Below are positions 1 through 6,556 of a stretch of DNA of 64,000 bases, one piece after another. This DNA comes from an uncultured Halocynthiibacter sp. (GTDB lineage: Bacteria > Pseudomonadota > Alphaproteobacteria > Rhodobacterales > Rhodobacteraceae). The position numbers and the translations under genes were made by a program. Numbering within the stretch: position 1 is the stretch's first letter; every line of letters begins with the position of its first letter. A model generated the notes under the pieces. That model did not search any database. It was given only the letters and a program-made list of their open reading frames with translations, and was not told the DNA's origin. Location: the NCBI GenBank assembly GCA_947503035.1, contig CANNCD010000001.1:1054001-1118000 (forward strand), given 5' to 3'.

Positions 1-348
1 GAAGGAGTCGATCAGTTTGAGATTACCGTTCATGAGGGCGCATATAACGTTGATAGCGGAGACCCCGATGGATCGAATACGGCGGTCGTCATGGAGCTGC
101 GCGACTTTGAACCGGGGGTTGAGACAATCGAGATGACGACCCTTGTTGATGATCCCGCTTTCAGCGTCACAACAGCCGAATTGGACGAGGATACCGATGA
201 GGGTATCACCGACCTTATTGTCACATATGAGAACAACAATGGCGTGGTTATTGAACGGATCATCGAAATTCATGCCACCGGTATGACTTGGGATGATGTT
301 ACCTTTGTCGGAGACACCCCGCCCGCCATTCTAATGCCAACGGCCTAG
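1..348 (+). CDS. C-terminal end of a probable secreted calcium-binding/RTX-like protein (5' truncated)
   Basis: The reading frame is open from the first base and stops with TAG at 346-348, so the start lies outside the window. The visible 115 residues are acidic and rich in Asp, Glu, Thr and Gly, with no cysteine and no membrane segment. They look like the beta-rich C-terminal tail that follows hemolysin-type repeats in secreted proteins of Rhodobacterales. No nonapeptide repeat is visible in this fragment, so the RTX assignment is inference from composition. It could equally be the end of another large extracellular or adhesin-like protein. Confidence 0.6.
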   Translation, partial: EGVDQFEITVHEGAYNVDSGDPDGSNTAVVMELRDFEPGVETIEMTTLVDDPAFSVTTAELDEDTDEGITDLIVTYENNNGVVIERIIEIHATGMTWDDVTFVGDTPPAILMPTA

Positions 349-359
349 GATCAACCAAA

Positions 360-383
360 GCGGCCATTGGCAACTCTGGCCGC
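360..383 (+). terminator. Hairpin after the secreted-protein gene, possible terminator
   Basis: A 7-bp stem (GCGGCCA / TGGCCGC) with a 10-base loop starts 11 bases after the stop codon. There is no T-run after it, so it may act as a transcript end-stabilising hairpin or a weak terminator. The remaining bases up to 493 hold nothing else I can identify. Confidence 0.3.
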
Positions 384-493
384 GCCACATTGCACGCAAC
401 ACAAATACTAGGGCTTATCGCTAGACCCGACTGTCCGACTCAAAAGGACACGACATTAAGTCTAGCTAAGCATCTGAATATAAAGGGGGATGA

Positions 494-570
494 TGGTACC
501 ACCTCCTGGTCTCGAACCAGGGACCTCCTGATCCACAATCAGGCGCTCTAACCAACTGAGCTAAGGCGGC
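494..570 (-). tRNA. tRNA-His (GTG), alphaproteobacterial type without G-1
   Basis: On the minus strand the cloverleaf is complete. The acceptor stem is GCCGCCT paired with AGGTGGT, followed by a D-arm with AGTTGGTTA in its loop. The anticodon stem is CCTGA/TCAGG around the loop TTGTGGA, giving anticodon GTG. The T-stem is CCTGG/CCAGG around TTCGAGA. The 3' end is encoded as A73 plus CCA. The base before the acceptor stem is T, so the G-1 found in most bacterial tRNA-His genes is not encoded. Several alphaproteobacteria are known to use such a G-1-less, A73 tRNA-His. Confidence 0.93.
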
Positions 571-668
571 ACTGGGGGGGATTTAGCCTTCTGGAAATCG
601 GAATGCAAGAGCGATCCTTGAAAAGATTCAAAAAAATCTTTATCGGGGGGAAAACATCGGAGAGCGAC

Positions 669-851
669 ATGAGCATCAACACCCCAAGCGAGATTTCTGC
701 CAACCTACAGATTGGCCCAACAGACGAAGGCATGGTCCGCATTTACGTCGAGGCCGACGGCGTCGAAATCCCTATGGATTTTAACGCAGAAGAAGCCACA
801 GAAATCGCAGAAGAAATTATGGCCGCCGCGCAGATGGTCGCGACCAAATAG
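669..851 (+). CDS. Small conserved protein, DUF6324-like
   Basis: This encodes 60 acidic residues. The start at 669 is preferred over an upstream ATG at 603 because GGAGAG lies just before it and the upstream extension is basic and unlike the rest. The protein is soluble, with no signal peptide or cysteine. A central stretch reads as beta-strand (VRIYVEADGVEIPMDF) and is followed by a helix rich in Glu and Ala. I recall similar 60-70 residue proteins in Rhodobacterales placed in DUF6324, but the family name is from memory. The function is unknown. Confidence 0.75.
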   Translation: MSINTPSEISANLQIGPTDEGMVRIYVEADGVEIPMDFNAEEATEIAEEIMAAAQMVATK

Positions 852-912
852 AATTCTGACACCCCGCGGCGCCCGATTCTGGGCGCCACGCACCCACACC
901 GGGGGCACCGAG

Positions 913-1440
913 ATGCAGAAGATCATCATCACCGGCCCAAATGGCGCCGGCAAAAGCCACGCCGCGCGACGCCTGCACAGCCTGCGTCCCGATCTTCCAG
1001 TTGTTTCCTTTGATAGCCTCAAACTGACCACTGACTGGGTCCAACGCCCCCGCTCCGAGATCGATGCCGCCCTGTCCAAGGTTCTGACGCGCCCTGCATG
1101 GATATTGGAAGGCGGACCCAGCCTATTGGCCGCATCCCTGCCCCATGCGGACGCTCTTATCTGGTTGGACCCGCCCGAATACCTGCGGGCATGGCGTTTG
1201 TTTATGCGCCCCCTGGTGGGGATCGGGAAAACCCGCACCGAACTTCCGGCGGGTAACGCCGACTGGCCGCTCCAACAATATCGGTTCGCGTTCAAAAGCC
1301 TGCGCAAACGCGCCGATTTTCGCAGGAGACTCATCGAAGTCTACACCCCAGATGCGCCGACCCATTGGCGATGCCGCAATGCCGCCGATCTTGATTCCGC
1401 CATATCGGCCTGCGCGGGCGAACCATTCTCTGAATCATAA
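913..1440 (+). CDS. Small P-loop kinase, FlaR/adenylate-kinase-like
   Basis: A protein of 175 residues. The Walker A motif GPNGAGKS is at residues 8-15, directly after a beta-strand (KIIIT). A second strand and turn (WILEGG) and a Walker B-like strand (ALIWLDPP) follow. This layout matches small nucleoside/nucleotide kinase-like P-loop proteins often annotated as FlaR or DNA-topology-modulation proteins, whose substrates are mostly unknown. The middle shares the pattern W-[IV]-[LF]-[ED]-G ... LP-x-AD-x-[LV]-IW with the minus-strand gene at 2257-2808, so the two look like diverged paralogues. The start was chosen at the ATG directly before the P-loop strand; the open frame upstream overlaps the DUF6324-like gene. 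Confidence 0.8.
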   Translation: MQKIIITGPNGAGKSHAARRLHSLRPDLPVVSFDSLKLTTDWVQRPRSEIDAALSKVLTRPAWILEGGPSLLAASLPHADALIWLDPPEYLRAWRLFMRPLVGIGKTRTELPAGNADWPLQQYRFAFKSLRKRADFRRRLIEVYTPDAPTHWRCRNAADLDSAISACAGEPFSES

Positions 1441-1455
1441 GTCCGCAAAAACCTG

Positions 1456-1503
1456 TTGACGTGAAACCATTTAGTATCACATAAAGAGATACCAAATGGT
1501 TTC
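1456..1503 (+). promoter_or_regulatory. Promoter with a near-perfect 16-bp inverted repeat, operator of the ArsR-family gene
   Basis: A -35 element TTGACG (1456-1461) and a -10 candidate CATAAA (1480-1485) are 18 bases apart. An inverted repeat of two 16-base arms (1463-1478 and 1488-1503) with one mismatch and a 9-base centre covers the spacer and the -10. It ends 14 bases before the start codon at 1518. ArsR-family repressors bind such dyads, so autoregulation of the following two genes is likely. Confidence 0.75.
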
Positions 1504-1517
1504 ATGATGAGGTCTCC

Positions 1518-1838
1518 ATGCCACCGAACCTTCAACCTGCGTTTCGCGCCCTTGCCGATCCGACACGTCGCAGCATTCTGACCATGCTGGCCGAAAACGA
1601 CATGACGGTCAAAGAGGTTGCCGATCAATTCGACATGACCCGCGCTGCGGTGAAAAAGCACCTGACCGTTCTGTCGGACGGCGGGCTGATCACCACCAAG
1701 GTGCGCGGCCGCGAACGCATCAATTCCCACAACCCCGCCGGCCTTGCCCCTGTTATGGATTGGTTATCCTTCTTTGACCAATTCTGGGACGACCGCCTAT
1801 CGGACCTTAAATCCGCTATCGAAAAGGACATCCAATGA
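1518..1838 (+). CDS. ArsR-family winged-helix transcriptional repressor
   Basis: A protein of 106 residues. It shows the classic N-terminal signature LADPTRRSIL (residues 12-21), followed by a winged helix-turn-helix with recognition helix near residues 45-60 (MTRAAVKKHLTVL) and a wing (TTKVRGRER). There is no cysteine pair of the ArsR/SmtB metal site, so it belongs with the metal-independent ArsR-like repressors that are commonly paired with SRPBCC/AHSA1 proteins. Its stop overlaps the next start by four bases (ATGA), so the two are translationally coupled. The strong inverted repeat in its promoter is the probable self-operator. The inducer is unknown. Confidence 0.92.
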   Translation: MPPNLQPAFRALADPTRRSILTMLAENDMTVKEVADQFDMTRAAVKKHLTVLSDGGLITTKVRGRERINSHNPAGLAPVMDWLSFFDQFWDDRLSDLKSAIEKDIQ

Positions 1839-2260
1839 CCGACAATACGATCCGCAAATCCATTTATATCAAGGCCTCACGCGAACAAGTCTGGGACTAT
1901 CTGACCAAGCCTGAGCTCTTAAAAGTCTGGTTCCACCCGCCGCAATCTACGCTGACCCATGGGGAACCCTATGAAATGCGCGGACGCGAAAGCGGCGACA
2001 AAGTGATCTGGGGCCGCGTGCGCGATGCGTCGCCGTTTGATCGGCTGGAATACACATTCACCATCGGCCCAATGGACGGTGAAAAATCCAAGGTGATCTG
2101 GACCCTGAAGAACGTCGAAGGCGGCACACGCCTGTCTTTGGTACATTCCGGCCTGCCCCGCGGTGCCGAGGCCTTTGGCCTTACGCTTGCGCTGGATAAA
2201 GGCTGGGACGGCCATCTTTTGGAGCTGCGCACGGCGCTGATCGAATTGACCGACGGCTAA
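1835..2260 (+). CDS. SRPBCC/AHSA1-family protein (START-like ligand-binding fold)
   Basis: A protein of 141 residues. It begins with the typical strand and helix of the family (IRKSIYIKASREQVWDYLT), then has the W-F motif of AHSA1 domains (LKVWFHPP), a central beta-sheet and a long C-terminal helix ending in GWDGHLLELR. This fold forms a hydrophobic pocket for lipids, polyketides or other apolar ligands, and ArsR-SRPBCC pairs are common in bacteria. It is coupled to the upstream repressor by a 4-base overlap. Its stop codon overlaps that of the convergent gene at 2257. Confidence 0.9.
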   Translation: MTDNTIRKSIYIKASREQVWDYLTKPELLKVWFHPPQSTLTHGEPYEMRGRESGDKVIWGRVRDASPFDRLEYTFTIGPMDGEKSKVIWTLKNVEGGTRLSLVHSGLPRGAEAFGLTLALDKGWDGHLLELRTALIELTDG

Positions 2261-2808
2261 TCCAACAGGTCCCGCATTTCGGTGCGGGACCGCAGTACGA
2301 CCACGGGCACGCCCGCGCCGTATTGGTCAATCGCGGTCTCGAATTTCGGGGTATGGTCGCGGTCAAAGTTCCAGATATAGCTCAGAAATTCACGATCCGG
2401 GATCGGCTCGGGGCATCCTTCGGCCATGCCAACGCGGACCTTGCCGAAATTCCCAATCACCCGCCCCGCAAGCCCCCAAAACGCCAAGTATCGCGGCACC
2501 CGTACCCAGATCACCAGATCGGCGCGCGGCAATCGGATATCAAAGGACGACTTCCCACTGCCGTCGAACACCCATCGGTCACGCGCCACAAGGCCGGTCA
2601 CGATTTTGCGCTGCTCGGCGCGGTCCCGCATCACCCAACCGGCCAGCCACCCGACATCCCGATCAAACGACATATATTCCACGCCCAATTTTTCGCTGAT
2701 CTTCATGGACAAGGTGGTCTTGCCGCCGCCAGAACAACCAATCACACAGATGCGCCGCGCCGATGCGAGCGCCGCTTTGCCGTCGGCCACGGATATGTAA
2801 TTCGGCAT
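2257..2808 (-). CDS. P-loop kinase-like protein, FlaR family
   Basis: A protein of 183 residues. Walker A is GCSGGGKTT at residues 24-32, preceded by a strand (RICVI). Further motifs are a WVFDGSG turn and a LPRADLVIWV strand, the same arrangement as the plus-strand gene at 913-1440. A region near residues 100-130 carries aromatic and basic residues typical of the lid of small kinases. The substrate is unknown. The possible ribosome-binding site (AAGAG) is weak. The gene is convergent with the SRPBCC gene, the two stop codons sharing bases 2257-2260. The transcript would come from the right, across the structured intergenic region. Confidence 0.78.
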   Translation of the reverse strand: MPNYISVADGKAALASARRICVIGCSGGGKTTLSMKISEKLGVEYMSFDRDVGWLAGWVMRDRAEQRKIVTGLVARDRWVFDGSGKSSFDIRLPRADLVIWVRVPRYLAFWGLAGRVIGNFGKVRVGMAEGCPEPIPDREFLSYIWNFDRDHTPKFETAIDQYGAGVPVVVLRSRTEMRDLLD

Positions 2809-2830
2809 GGTCTCTTCGTCTCTTTACTCT

Positions 2831-3037
2831 GTGGCCCTTGCAACCTGCGGCCCAAGGCACTAGCTGTGTCTGTGGCGGGTTCTGCTCTTCTCGTACGCAT
2901 AGGCAAGCATTCCAGTGGCCTTAAGCATTCTCACGGGAGTTGGCTCTGTCGTAGCTCTTGGCTTCGTTACCTGACGCCCACCTGTACATACAGGTCCCCG
3001 GGAATCAGTGCCTGTACGGCCGCTGCGGGTCCGCCAC
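2831..3037 (+). ncRNA. Candidate structured non-coding RNA with a 6S-like architecture
   Basis: The 237-base gap between two genes has no convincing ORF but folds into one long interrupted rod. The pairs I can see are GTGGC 2831-2835 with 3033-3037, ACC 2843-2845 with 3028-3030, GCGGCC 2847-2852 with 3018-3023, GGCACT 2856-2861 with 3007-3012, and GTGGCG 2872-2877 with 2975-2981 (one bulge). A perfect 7-bp hairpin (2980-2995) sits on the 3' side of the open central region. A closing stem, a central bubble with a 3'-side hairpin and an apical arm is the layout of 6S RNA, which binds RNA polymerase. The plus strand is preferred only because of the hairpin position. No clear promoter or terminator was found, so identity and strand are inference. 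Confidence 0.42.
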
Positions 3038-3045
3038 CTTTGCCC

Positions 3046-3564
3046 CTATGGGGTCCAGCCCAACCAATCCGATAACTCGGCGGCAACCATATTCTTGGTT
3101 TTGCCGGTGGTGTCGATTTTGATGTCTTCGCCCCCGCAGGCATCAAGAATTTCAATCAACTCTAAGGCGCGGTTCAGATGCCATTCGGCGTCCTTGCCGC
3201 TGCTTCTGCCGTAAATACGGGTACGCAGATCCTCGGGCGTGGCCGTCAGGCGGCACAGATGCACCGTTTCGATCCCCAGCGCCCGTGCAATCCGCGTCGG
3301 ATAGTCGACGGTTTCCGCAACACGGGGCACAATCAGATACCGCGCGCCGGCGTTTTGCGCATTCGCCCAGATCGCGGTCAGGTTTTCGATGGCCAGCGCA
3401 TCGGCGAACCGGTCATGTGCAGGGCGCGGAAACGTATAGGTCAGCGCGTCCATATCCACATAACAATGGGGCACGTCGCGATCTTCCATCATCGCGCTCA
3501 GGGCGGCGGCGGTTGAGGTTTTCCCAACGCCGCAGGGCCCCGAAATCAGAACAAGTTCGGTCAT
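3046..3564 (-). CDS. P-loop kinase-like protein (AAA/zeta-toxin-like fold)
   Basis: A protein of 172 residues from the ATG at 3564, which has GGGATAG upstream; a TTG five codons earlier is the alternative. Walker A is GPCGVGKTS at residues 9-17. A middle strand carries the acidic pair YVDMDAL, and a basic lid region (RTRIYGRSSGKD) lies near residue 130. The arrangement resembles gluconate/shikimate-kinase-like small P-loop enzymes. The substrate is unknown. It is less similar to the two FlaR-like proteins nearby. It lies downstream of nusB on the same strand and upstream of the candidate RNA region. Confidence 0.75.
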   Translation of the reverse strand: MTELVLISGPCGVGKTSTAAALSAMMEDRDVPHCYVDMDALTYTFPRPAHDRFADALAIENLTAIWANAQNAGARYLIVPRVAETVDYPTRIARALGIETVHLCRLTATPEDLRTRIYGRSSGKDAEWHLNRALELIEILDACGGEDIKIDTTGKTKNMVAAELSDWLGWTP

Positions 3565-3588
3565 ATCTATCCCACACAATCACAAACC

Positions 3589-3622
3589 GCTTTGCCACGG
3601 GAAAAATACCCGACGACAAAGC
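3589..3622. other. Two-part hairpin between nusB and the P-loop gene
   Basis: GCTTTG (3589-3594) pairs with CAAAGC (3617-3622), and inside it CGGG (3598-3601) pairs with CCCG (3609-3612). No T-run follows on either side, so it is not a standard intrinsic terminator. It may be a processing or end-stabilising structure at the 3' end of the riboflavin/nusB transcript. Confidence 0.3.
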
Positions 3623-3670
3623 ACCGTTATGATACACATTGGTCGCGCACAGACCAGATTGATGTGGCGA

Positions 3671-4141
3671 TTAAAACGCCTCTGGGCGGGCCTCGCGGGC
3701 CATGTGATCAAGAACACCGTTGACGAATTTGTGTTCTTTGCCGTCCTCAAAGAACGCCTTGGCGACGTCGATGAATTCAGTGATGATGATTTTCGGCGCA
3801 GTTTCGGATTGCGTCAATTCGGCACCGGCGGCGCGGAACAAGGCGCGCAGGGTCGGGTCGATCCGTGCGATGGGCCATTTTGCCACCAAAGCACGGTCCG
3901 CCATTTGGTCAATCCGCGCCTGATAGTTCACGGCATCCTCAAGCAATTTACGGAACAGGTCCACGTTGCCCTCGGCCATTTCTTCGCCCTCATAGACGGC
4001 ACCAAAGCGGTGGTTTTCGAATTCCACCCGCACCTGATCCAGCGTCAGGTCAGAATGTTCCATCTGAAACAGGGCCTGCACCGCGTACAAACGGGCGGCT
4101 GATTTCATCTGGCGTTTGGTGTCAATCGATTGCTTTGGCAT
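3671..4141 (-). CDS. nusB: Transcription antitermination factor NusB
   Basis: A protein of 156 residues, all-helical, with the family features RLYAVQALFQME near the N-terminus and a conserved C-terminal segment IITEFIDVAKAF...FVNGVLD. NusB binds boxA RNA together with NusE (S10) and prevents premature termination in rRNA operons. It is the last gene of ribE-ribB-ribH-nusB on the minus strand, starting 9 bases after ribH, the usual bacterial association. An AGGAT sequence precedes the start. Confidence 0.95.
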   Translation of the reverse strand: MPKQSIDTKRQMKSAARLYAVQALFQMEHSDLTLDQVRVEFENHRFGAVYEGEEMAEGNVDLFRKLLEDAVNYQARIDQMADRALVAKWPIARIDPTLRALFRAAGAELTQSETAPKIIITEFIDVAKAFFEDGKEHKFVNGVLDHMAREARPEAF

Positions 4142-4150
4142 GGTCTGATC

Positions 4151-4672
4151 CTAGGCGAGTTTGAACTCTTCTGAGCGCGGTTTAAACCCCACCCCTTTGG
4201 TCTGAGCGCCCCATTTACGTCCGAGCGCGATAAGATGCAAGGCCGCAGCGGCCGCCCCGCCGCCTTTATTTTGCGCGTCAGGGTTGGCGCGCACGTCTGC
4301 TTGTTCGTAATTCTCAACCGTAAGGATACCGTTACCGATGCAAAGCCCCTGAAGGCCGAGCATCTGAATGGCGCGGGAACTGTCGTTACAGACGGTTTCG
4401 TAATGGGTGGTTTCCCCGCGAATAACACAGCCCAGCGCCACGTAGCCGTCGAAATTCGACATGCGTTCAGCGATGCCAATGGCCGTCGGGATTTCAAGCG
4501 CACCGGGGACCTCGATCACATCAAATGTGCCGCCTACGGCGGTGATTTCCGCCTTGGCGCCCGCCAACATGTTGTCGGCGATGTCCTTGTAATACGGGGA
4601 AATAACGATGGCGACTTTGACGGGTTTATCAAATTCGGGACGGGGCAGAATGTAATGCGATGGACCGGCCAT
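4151..4672 (-). CDS. ribH: 6,7-dimethyl-8-ribityllumazine synthase
   Basis: A protein of 173 residues. It condenses 3,4-dihydroxy-2-butanone 4-phosphate with 5-amino-6-ribitylaminouracil to lumazine, the penultimate step of riboflavin synthesis. Family motifs include VPGALEIP, the GCVIRGETTHYE strand-helix, and GNGILTVENYEQA. GGAG stands before the start codon, overlapping the end of ribB, whose stop is only 3 bases away. The C-terminal tail after the GGGAAAAALHLI helix is about 25 residues long and poorly conserved. Confidence 0.96.
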   Translation of the reverse strand: MAGPSHYILPRPEFDKPVKVAIVISPYYKDIADNMLAGAKAEITAVGGTFDVIEVPGALEIPTAIGIAERMSNFDGYVALGCVIRGETTHYETVCNDSSRAIQMLGLQGLCIGNGILTVENYEQADVRANPDAQNKGGGAAAAALHLIALGRKWGAQTKGVGFKPRSEEFKLA

Positions 4673-4675
4673 GGG

Positions 4676-5773
4676 TTACTCCGATGTTGGGATGGGTTGG
4701 GTGCCGACGATGTTCAAACCATATGCGTCAAGGCCGACGACCTTGGGACGGGGTGAATTGGTCAGCAGGGTAATATCCGACAGGTTCAACGCCGAAAGGA
4801 TCGACGCGCCGATGCCGTATTGACGCAGGATCTGCGGCGATGGAACGTCATCGCTTGTGATTTTCATGTTCGTGTCCCGCAAAAGAACCAAAACACCGCG
4901 ACCTTCGTCTGCGATGATCCGCATGGAATCGCCGAATTCGTTGCTTCTGGCGATGCCGCCCATGCCGATCACGTCCAACATCGGGTCAAGCGTGTGCATC
5001 CGCGTCAGAACAGGCGCGTCACCGGTGATGTCGCCTTTGATCAGGGTGATATGTTCCGAGCCGCGCGTCGTGTCGGTGTAAACGCGCATGGTCCATTCGC
5101 CACCGAATTCCGAGGTGATCTGTTTTTCCTCGGTCACGGCCACAAGGTTATCGTGACGGCGACGATAGGCGATCAGATCGGAAATGGTGCCGATTTTAAG
5201 CTTATGTTTTTGCGCAAACGGCACAAGGTCGGACAGACGCGCCATGGTGCCGTCTTCGTTCATGATTTCGCAAATCACGCCCGATGGGTTCAACCCCGCC
5301 AGACGGGACACATCAACGGCGGCCTCGGTGTGGCCAGCGCGGACCAATACGCCGCCTTTGCGCGCACGCAATGGGAACACGTGACCAGGGCGCGCGATGT
5401 CGGCCTCGCCCTTACCGGCATCAATCGCAACGGCAATGGTGCGGGCGCGGTCATGGGTGGAAATACCGGTGGTCACACCTTCGCGGGCCTCAATGGATAG
5501 GGTAAACGCGGTTTCGTGGCGCGATGAATTGTCCGACGCCATCATAGGCAGGCCAAGGGCCTCGATCCGTTCGGCAGTCAGGGTCAGACAAATAAGCCCG
5601 CGCCCATGCGTCGCCATAAAGTTAATCGCCTCAGGCGTGGCCATTTGTGCAGGGATCACCAGATCGCCTTCGTTTTCGCGATCCTCGTGATCCACAAGGA
5701 TATACATGCGGCCATTGCGGGCCTCTTCGATGATCTCTTCGATCGGGGAGATGGCGGCTTGGATATCGGTCAT
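4676..5773 (-). CDS. ribB: 3,4-dihydroxy-2-butanone 4-phosphate synthase fused to a degenerate GTP cyclohydrolase II domain (RibBX type)
   Basis: A protein of 365 residues. Residues 1-205 are a full DHBP synthase with the metal/substrate loop DHEDRENEGD, the HGRGLICL strand and a RPGHVFPL motif. Residues 206-365 have the GTP cyclohydrolase II fold, but the key positions are gone. The stretch that should carry the zinc cysteines (CxTGD ... RCDCG) reads HTLDPMLDVIGMGG with no cysteine, and the catalytic RQEGRG region reads RDTNMKI. This corresponds to the described RibBX variant, in which only the synthase half is active. GTP cyclohydrolase II would then come from a ribA elsewhere. The start overlaps the ribE stop by one base (TAATG). 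Confidence 0.93.
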   Translation of the reverse strand: MTDIQAAISPIEEIIEEARNGRMYILVDHEDRENEGDLVIPAQMATPEAINFMATHGRGLICLTLTAERIEALGLPMMASDNSSRHETAFTLSIEAREGVTTGISTHDRARTIAVAIDAGKGEADIARPGHVFPLRARKGGVLVRAGHTEAAVDVSRLAGLNPSGVICEIMNEDGTMARLSDLVPFAQKHKLKIGTISDLIAYRRRHDNLVAVTEEKQITSEFGGEWTMRVYTDTTRGSEHITLIKGDITGDAPVLTRMHTLDPMLDVIGMGGIARSNEFGDSMRIIADEGRGVLVLLRDTNMKITSDDVPSPQILRQYGIGASILSALNLSDITLLTNSPRPKVVGLDAYGLNIVGTQPIPTSE

Positions 5774-6381
5774 TATGCGTATTCCTGAAGACGGGCCACA
5801 TAGCGCGCCATTGTGTCGATTTCGATGTTGATCAGCCGGCCAACCTTGGCCTCGCCCCAGATTGTCACCTGTTTGGTGTGGGGGATGATGTTCACGCCGA
5901 ATGTGTCACCGTCGACCTCGTTCACCGTAAGGGAGGTGCCGTTCAATGCCACAGACCCCTTAGGCGCGATGAATTTCGCCAAATGCGCAGGCGCGCGGAA
6001 GGTGAAACGGGTGCTGTCGCCCTCATCCACCATATTGATCAATTCTGCGGTGCCATCCACGTGACCAGACACGATATGCCCGCCCAGCTCATCCCCGACC
6101 TTCAACGCACGTTCAAGGTTGATCGGCATGCCCACGGCCCATTCCTGACCTTGGGTGCCAATGTTTGTGAAATTCACGCTCTCGGCGGAAATCTCAACAT
6201 CGAACCAGTTGCGCGGCGTGTCGCCCAAGGCCACAACCGTCAAACAACAGCCGTTACAGGCAATGGATGCCCCGATATCGATGCCGTTAATGTCGTAATC
6301 CGTGCCGATCCGTGCGCGCAAATCGCCGCGTTGTTCGACCTCAAGAATTTCACCAATATCTGTGACAATGCCTGTAAACAT
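5773..6381 (-). CDS. ribE: Riboflavin synthase, alpha chain
   Basis: A protein of 202 residues. It starts with the diagnostic MFTGIVTDIG, with AAGGAG upstream, so the longer open frame (to 6462) is not used. It has two similar lumazine-binding barrels, roughly residues 1-97 and 98-195, each with a conserved SVALNGxSLTV or S-I-ACNGCCLTV-type strand, plus the GHVDG motif (VSGHVDG). It dismutates two 6,7-dimethyl-8-ribityllumazine molecules to riboflavin. It is the first gene of the four-gene minus-strand unit ribE-ribB-ribH-nusB. No FMN riboswitch is visible upstream. Confidence 0.95.
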   Translation of the reverse strand: MFTGIVTDIGEILEVEQRGDLRARIGTDYDINGIDIGASIACNGCCLTVVALGDTPRNWFDVEISAESVNFTNIGTQGQEWAVGMPINLERALKVGDELGGHIVSGHVDGTAELINMVDEGDSTRFTFRAPAHLAKFIAPKGSVALNGTSLTVNEVDGDTFGVNIIPHTKQVTIWGEAKVGRLINIEIDTMARYVARLQEYA

Positions 6382-6522
6382 GAAATGCTCCTTCGTTCCC
6401 TTCCCAGATATATCCTGCGCCCCCCCCATGCAAGTGGTGCAAAAATATCTAAACTTGGCCATAATTTGGCCCTAACTGCTGACTAGACCTTAACAAAGCC
6501 CATGTATCCCATGGAAAAGGCG

Positions 6523-6541
6523 TGCACCCCTGTTGGGTGCA
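6523..6541 (+). other. Hairpin in the leader of kpsS
   Basis: A perfect 7-bp stem TGCACCC/GGGTGCA with a 5-base loop ends 15 bases before the kpsS start codon. No T-run follows. It lies in the divergent region between ribE and kpsS and could affect kpsS translation or mRNA stability. Confidence 0.35.
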
Positions 6542-6556
6542 GATTAAAGGTACGAC

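Noticed and set aside
1518-1838. ArsR-family gene as the regulator of arsJ
   Set aside because: It lies 40 kb away, is coupled to an SRPBCC gene, lacks the As(III) cysteines and has its own operator.
2831-3037. tmRNA, RNase P RNA or cobalamin riboswitch in the structured gap
   Set aside because: No tag sequence of the ANDN type, no T-arm with CCA, no RNase P core motifs. A GCCACTGG matches one cobalamin-box element but the other conserved parts are missing.
6382-6556. FMN riboswitch upstream of ribE
   Set aside because: None of the RFN conserved segments are found on either strand; the same holds upstream of nrdR-ribD.
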